The translations under genes and the position numbers were made by a program. Under the pieces are notes generated by a model that was not told the origin of the DNA, made no database searches, and was given only the letters and a program-made list of their open reading frames with translations. From Anammoximicrobium sp032229885 (GTDB lineage: Bacteria; Planctomycetota; Planctomycetia; Pirellulales; Pirellulaceae): 18,237 nucleotides of DNA. Within the stretch, counting starts at the first letter, position 1, and every line of letters starts with the position of its first letter. The DNA lies in the NCBI GenBank assembly GCA_032229885.1, contig JAVYAJ010000213.1:1-18237 (forward strand), read 5' to 3'. Positions 16,401-18,237 of this stretch are shown piece by piece.

Positions 16401-17454
16401 GGTTGGCCCGCGCCCGCACCGTGACCCGCGTGCCCTCGACCGCGCGCACATCGCCCTGGCGTTCGACCTGCCGCTTCGCCAGTTTCGTATAGCGCGGATA
16501 TTCGTACTCGACCGACTCGACCAGCATCACCGGCGTAGAAATCACGCGCGCCTGGTACAACGCCGTGCGAGCGTCGCCGGCCTCGATCCAATAATGCGCA
16601 TCCCGTTCCAATTCTTCGTCGCCAGGCGGCAAAGTCGCTTCGTAACGCAAATTGCCGGCCCCGGCGCGCATGATAACAGATCGCGGGCCTTGACGATCGT
16701 CCAAGTCGGCAATGTGAAGCGTGACCGATTCGTCGCTGCGCAGGTCGTAGACGTGCGCAGACACGACCAGCCGCTCGCCCTGAAACACTTCGCAGTCGCC
16801 GGGAGCGATTTCCTCGATACGCACCCGGCTAGGACGTTTGATGTTCGCCCACGGCGCAAGGACACGGGCCGCGCTCTGAAACGGACTTTTCGGCGCCAGG
16901 ATCGTATAGGCCGCGCACAGCGCGAGGATGGCGGCCAGAACGTAGCCCAGTTTGAACAGGCGCGAGCGATCGACGGCAGTCTCGATGGCGACGTGACGCA
17001 AACCGGCCGCGGCTTGGTGTTCGAGAGCCTGATAGACGCTCGCCCGCAGTCCGGCGCGGTCGGCGCGAAAGAGCAGGAAATTGATCAAGCTGTTCTTCAG
17101 CCCTGGATCGCTATGTTCGATCACGTTGGCGGCAAACAGCGGATTCAGACGGCCCGCCAGCATCGGCAGCATCACGCGCACGGCATACCCGCCAGCCCCG
17201 CACGCCAATAAGCCCCACGCCAGCCAGCGACCGCCGGTTCCCAAGGGGATGATCCAATGGTCGATGGCGATCACGACCAGCAGGTACCCCAGCCCACCGG
17301 CCATCAAGACGATCAACGCGCTGCCGAGATCGACCAGCTTGACCTGCAGGCCCGTTTTCTGGACCTGCGCGTCGATAAAGCGATCGTAGCCGCCGCTATC
17401 ACCCGGCGCAACCACAGGTCGAACAGGCTTTGTACTTGGCTGGCTCGAAGGCAT
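13483..17454 (-). CDS. Large membrane-anchored protein with Gln/Gly/Ser/Ala-rich linker
   Basis: A 1323-residue protein with three parts. Residues 1-200 hold three likely membrane segments (about 41-63, 76-98, 168-187). Residues about 205-555 are probably extracytoplasmic and beta-rich, with immunoglobulin-like stretches such as GDCEVFQGERLVVSAHVYDL. Residues about 560-1195 are a low-complexity linker of Gln, Gly, Ser, Ala, Pro and Asp with short repeats. The last 125 residues form a compact, charged, conserved-looking domain (VEYARRVTDMVLDYLKDQES onward, ending TYRELFDAYRKGAGR). It resembles very large planctomycete proteins, DUF4175-like, that I recall near MoxR ATPase, DUF58 and von Willebrand A genes; no such neighbours occur here. 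The function is unknown; a cell-envelope or secretion role is only a guess. The ATG at 17454 lies 50 nt after a TATAAT box. Confidence 0.85.
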   Translation of the reverse strand: MPSSQPSTKPVRPVVAPGDSGGYDRFIDAQVQKTGLQVKLVDLGSALIVLMAGGLGYLLVVIAIDHWIIPLGTGGRWLAWGLLACGAGGYAVRVMLPMLAGRLNPLFAANVIEHSDPGLKNSLINFLLFRADRAGLRASVYQALEHQAAAGLRHVAIETAVDRSRLFKLGYVLAAILALCAAYTILAPKSPFQSAARVLAPWANIKRPSRVRIEEIAPGDCEVFQGERLVVSAHVYDLRSDESVTLHIADLDDRQGPRSVIMRAGAGNLRYEATLPPGDEELERDAHYWIEAGDARTALYQARVISTPVMLVESVEYEYPRYTKLAKRQVERQGDVRAVEGTRVTVRARANQPIAAAVLEFDPPTDDVPSKVGHKRPTGGLPNGAAERIEMEFLETEARGSFVCQLDQARLGPLHHGYQLRFITNGGHYNPQPVLHRIEVVADLPPEVEILTPTADRVEVSEDGWQKFEIRAVDPDYGLTAVRLRAESAGRQVLDRTLLHDPAGRGGQEVVSFDFAPAAIGLRAGARVECIAQAADNRTSSDDDKPAPNIARSRAVTVVITPAAKTRTSAQAPPEAAAQPPASTASSPPKTPPERSPAAAARPDAAMPPDDATQDRDQGHEKDPTDGQSSRTDESGRTDGNAGSGRDQTDGQSDKPNSTDDAAMDGNAQNAGQGGSASAASPQDGGPSGRQMGTQDGAHSGAQSGDQSGDQSGAQSGAQSETASGGQSDNPAGARTASGQNAEDSAGSLTGQPDSGQSVQGAGRAGSDLPTDVTAADDGSNSSVSEANGGAQRAEPLHDGEAFERALSHMQQADARQQPRNAQQGAGGTQPAQQPARSPAGSQRAADSPDTKAADEIPGAGGAAQGQTPAGQSQAPDDLGGKSRSPGGGQNGGPAAEDDGQPAPPGQPAGSEAQSRPDQEPSGNPAEGMRRASNAGSDSAEDRGAGQQGGDQAQQATDEATRPPAEPASGSSPETSSQQTADAERARDAAADTAGGAAPNEGNQSGAGQPQTQPNSSAGSQSPEDVSHKPPAAGGAASQSGDEPQTPSMSHHASSAQSDAGGNQSGGGQQGGGQGGSQPGHDSPGGTTPSDDGAGAAQQSGAGEPGSRPGERQPAATPTGAAGREPDASSQSRSAADGPGDVGGGATPGGTAKPTSGTHRGQDGTTAGQGGSGQPGGGLPGSGDVASGNADGDVPLADAPNVEYARRVTDMVLDYLKDQESHPDEELLKKLGWTPDDLRDFVRRWSELKRNAREDAAAKQGFDDALRSLGLRPTTASEQRTKIRPDSRQTERNVGGRSNPPPTYRELFDAYRKGAGRVADPRP
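15294..15365 (-). repeat. 12-bp tandem repeat coding for S-G-(A/D)-Q units
   Basis: Six units of about 12 bp (CGCTTTGAGCGC and close variants) lie in tandem within the low-complexity part of the large protein, coding for repeated Ser-Gly-Ala/Asp-Gln. A seventh, more diverged unit follows to 15377. Near-identical units suggest recent slippage. Confidence 0.85.
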
Positions 17455-17502
17455 CGTTGTTTCCGGAGTGTTCGGGTCACGTATGGCAGACCGTTATCTA
17501 AG

Positions 17503-17521
17503 CCATTATACCCTGTAATGG
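17503..17521. promoter_or_regulatory. Inverted repeat overlapping the -10 box (possible operator)
   Basis: CCATTA-N7-TAATGG is a perfect 6-bp inverted repeat with a 7-nt spacer that covers the TATAAT hexamer of the large gene's promoter. This is a place where a dimeric repressor could block RNA polymerase. No regulator gene is adjacent, and the match could be chance. Confidence 0.35.
17505..17510 (-). promoter_or_regulatory. -10 box for the large membrane protein gene
   Basis: On the reverse strand the sequence reads CAGGGTATAATGG, a perfect TATAAT. It lies 50 nt upstream of the ATG at 17454. No good TTGACA-like -35 occurs at 16-18 nt, so an activator or an unusual -35 would be needed. Confidence 0.45.
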
Positions 17522-17789
17522 AATCTTCGGCGGACGGTGCTGACGACGGCCATGTTCGTCTAGCGTAACGTTCGCGGACCACTGGCTTCGCCCGCATTGA
17601 GCCCTGATCGTAGTTCGTGCTCGGTCGATGGCAGACATGGGCATCGCGACTCGTCGACGGCGTGGTTCTGGGCTACGAGCGGGGAATGCGCTATACTACT
17701 AACCTCAGACAGCGTGAACTTTTTTGACAATGTTTTCAGGCAGCGACAGGGTTCAGTTGTTGAAGGGTTGCATGTTGTGCTTACAGTAG
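17522..17789. other. Gene-free stretch upstream of the right-hand repeats
   Basis: No recognisable gene. A GCTATACTAC stretch near 17690 on the + strand resembles a -10 box, but no gene follows it inside the window. Confidence 0.4.
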
Positions 17790-17896
17790 CTCTGTGTCCT
17801 CTGCCTCTCTGCGTTTCATCGACGTCCTTGCGCGGGCGACTGGCCCGGCTACATGAAAATACGTTTTGGAAACGCAGAGACACTGAGGACGCTGAG
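17790..17896. repeat. Second imperfect 27-nt inverted repeat of the GCAGAGACACTGAGG type
   Basis: Arms at 17790-17816 and 17870-17896 match with 5 mismatches in 27 around a 53-nt centre. The arm AAACGCAGAGACACTGAGGA is related to the arm at 6344-6370, but the two arms face each other in the opposite order compared with that element. Confidence 0.7.
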
Positions 17897-17935
17897 ATTT
17901 CGGCGCCCCGTCGTAGACGGGAGAGACGTGACAGG

Positions 17936-18020
17936 CGAATCACGGCGGATGGACACGGATATCAGGGATGAAGAAAAACGGTTAGACGCGATGTCTTTGT
18001 TCGTGTGATTCGTGGTCCTC
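17936..18020. repeat. Short inverted repeat with CGAATCAC arms
   Basis: CGAATCAC at 17936-17943 is matched by GTGATTCG at 18005-18012. The surrounding words (ATCACGG, GGACACGGAT, GATTCGTGG) resemble a common intergenic repeat I recall from planctomycete genomes. It lies between the 27-nt inverted repeat and copy C. Confidence 0.5.
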
Positions 18021-18047
18021 TTCAATATTTCTTGGCCGTTGTTTGGT

Positions 18048-18237
18048 TGCGGCTGCGGGCCGCGCTAGAGTCTTAGTCGGTATCATGCGCGCACCGTGCG
18101 CGCATCTTGTACATTAGCCTGTACATCACACGTCCGGGTTACTGGCGCTAACCCACATTAAGTGAAATTGGCATTGGATAACTGTTGTGCAGCACAGACG
18201 ACAGGAAGCGTGTTGGCCGAAGGCCATCACCAACGTA
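18048..18237 (-). repeat. Interspersed hairpin-rich repeat, copy C (right end cut by window)
   Basis: The reverse complement of about 18067-18237 aligns with 68-241 of copy A with no long gap, including the perfect 21-nt palindrome (18085-18105) and the TGTACA pair next to it. It also has a perfect GGGTTA/TAACCC hairpin at 18136-18154 that is damaged in copies A and B. The window ends inside the element, before the CCTGGGGC hairpin. Confidence 0.85.

Noticed and set aside
15955..17211. A 418-codon forward open frame opposite the large membrane protein
   Set aside because: It is antisense to the structured part of the large protein; Arg/Asp/His-rich, no recognisable domain.
17685..17700. Promoter on the + strand (GCTATACTAC)
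   Set aside because: No -35 at proper spacing, and no gene follows before the repeats.
1..18237. An 18-kb composite transposon bounded by the inverted repeat copies
   Set aside because: There is no transposase or recombinase gene, a third copy lies internally, and the cargo is housekeeping genes; an interspersed repeat or contig break is simpler.

Overview
The window looks like a piece of a planctomycete chromosome, most likely of the Pirellulales type. It is GC-rich, with generous gaps between genes and weak or absent Shine-Dalgarno sites. Three things point this way, all from recall of that phylum rather than from a search: a compact histidine-phosphatase-like / accD / protein-kinase cluster, a very large membrane protein with a Gln/Gly/Ser-rich middle, and a scattered repeat that reads N-P-K-R-Q-R-G when translated.

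Layout. 1-241 is one copy of a hairpin-rich interspersed repeat. 803-1684 encodes an SMP-30/gluconolactonase-like lactonase. 2148-2888 encodes a DUF2062 membrane protein. 3365-5890 encodes an exported DUF4838 protein related to alpha-glucuronidase-type glycoside hydrolases. 5931-6502 is a gene-free cluster of nested repeats. 6805-9940 is a tight run of four genes: rpe, a catalytically degenerate histidine-phosphatase-fold protein, accD and a serine/threonine kinase. 10362-13070 is ppdK (pyruvate, phosphate dikinase). On the other strand, 17454-13483 encodes a 1323-residue membrane-anchored protein with a -10 box and a small inverted repeat just upstream. 17790-18237 is again repeats.

How the genes fit together. 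The lactonase and the DUF4838 protein could both serve breakdown of sugars or uronic acids, but nothing in the sequence shows that they act together. rpe (pentose phosphate pathway), accD (malonyl-CoA formation) and ppdK (pyruvate/PEP interconversion) are central-carbon housekeeping genes. The most interesting unit is 7647-9940. A histidine-phosphatase fold that has lost all of its recognisable catalytic residues lies 3 nt before accD, and a soluble protein kinase follows accD by 8 nt (or overlaps it by 4 nt from a GTG start). This suggests, but does not prove, protein-level control of the acetyl-CoA carboxylase carboxyltransferase.

The second point of interest is the repeat family. Three long copies (1-241, 5931-6185, about 18048-18237) plus an inverted partial copy (6211-6330) share a fixed series of short hairpins. 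Both window ends fall inside copies, so the window may be a contig that broke at this repeat. I found no transposase, CRISPR array, tRNA or rRNA.
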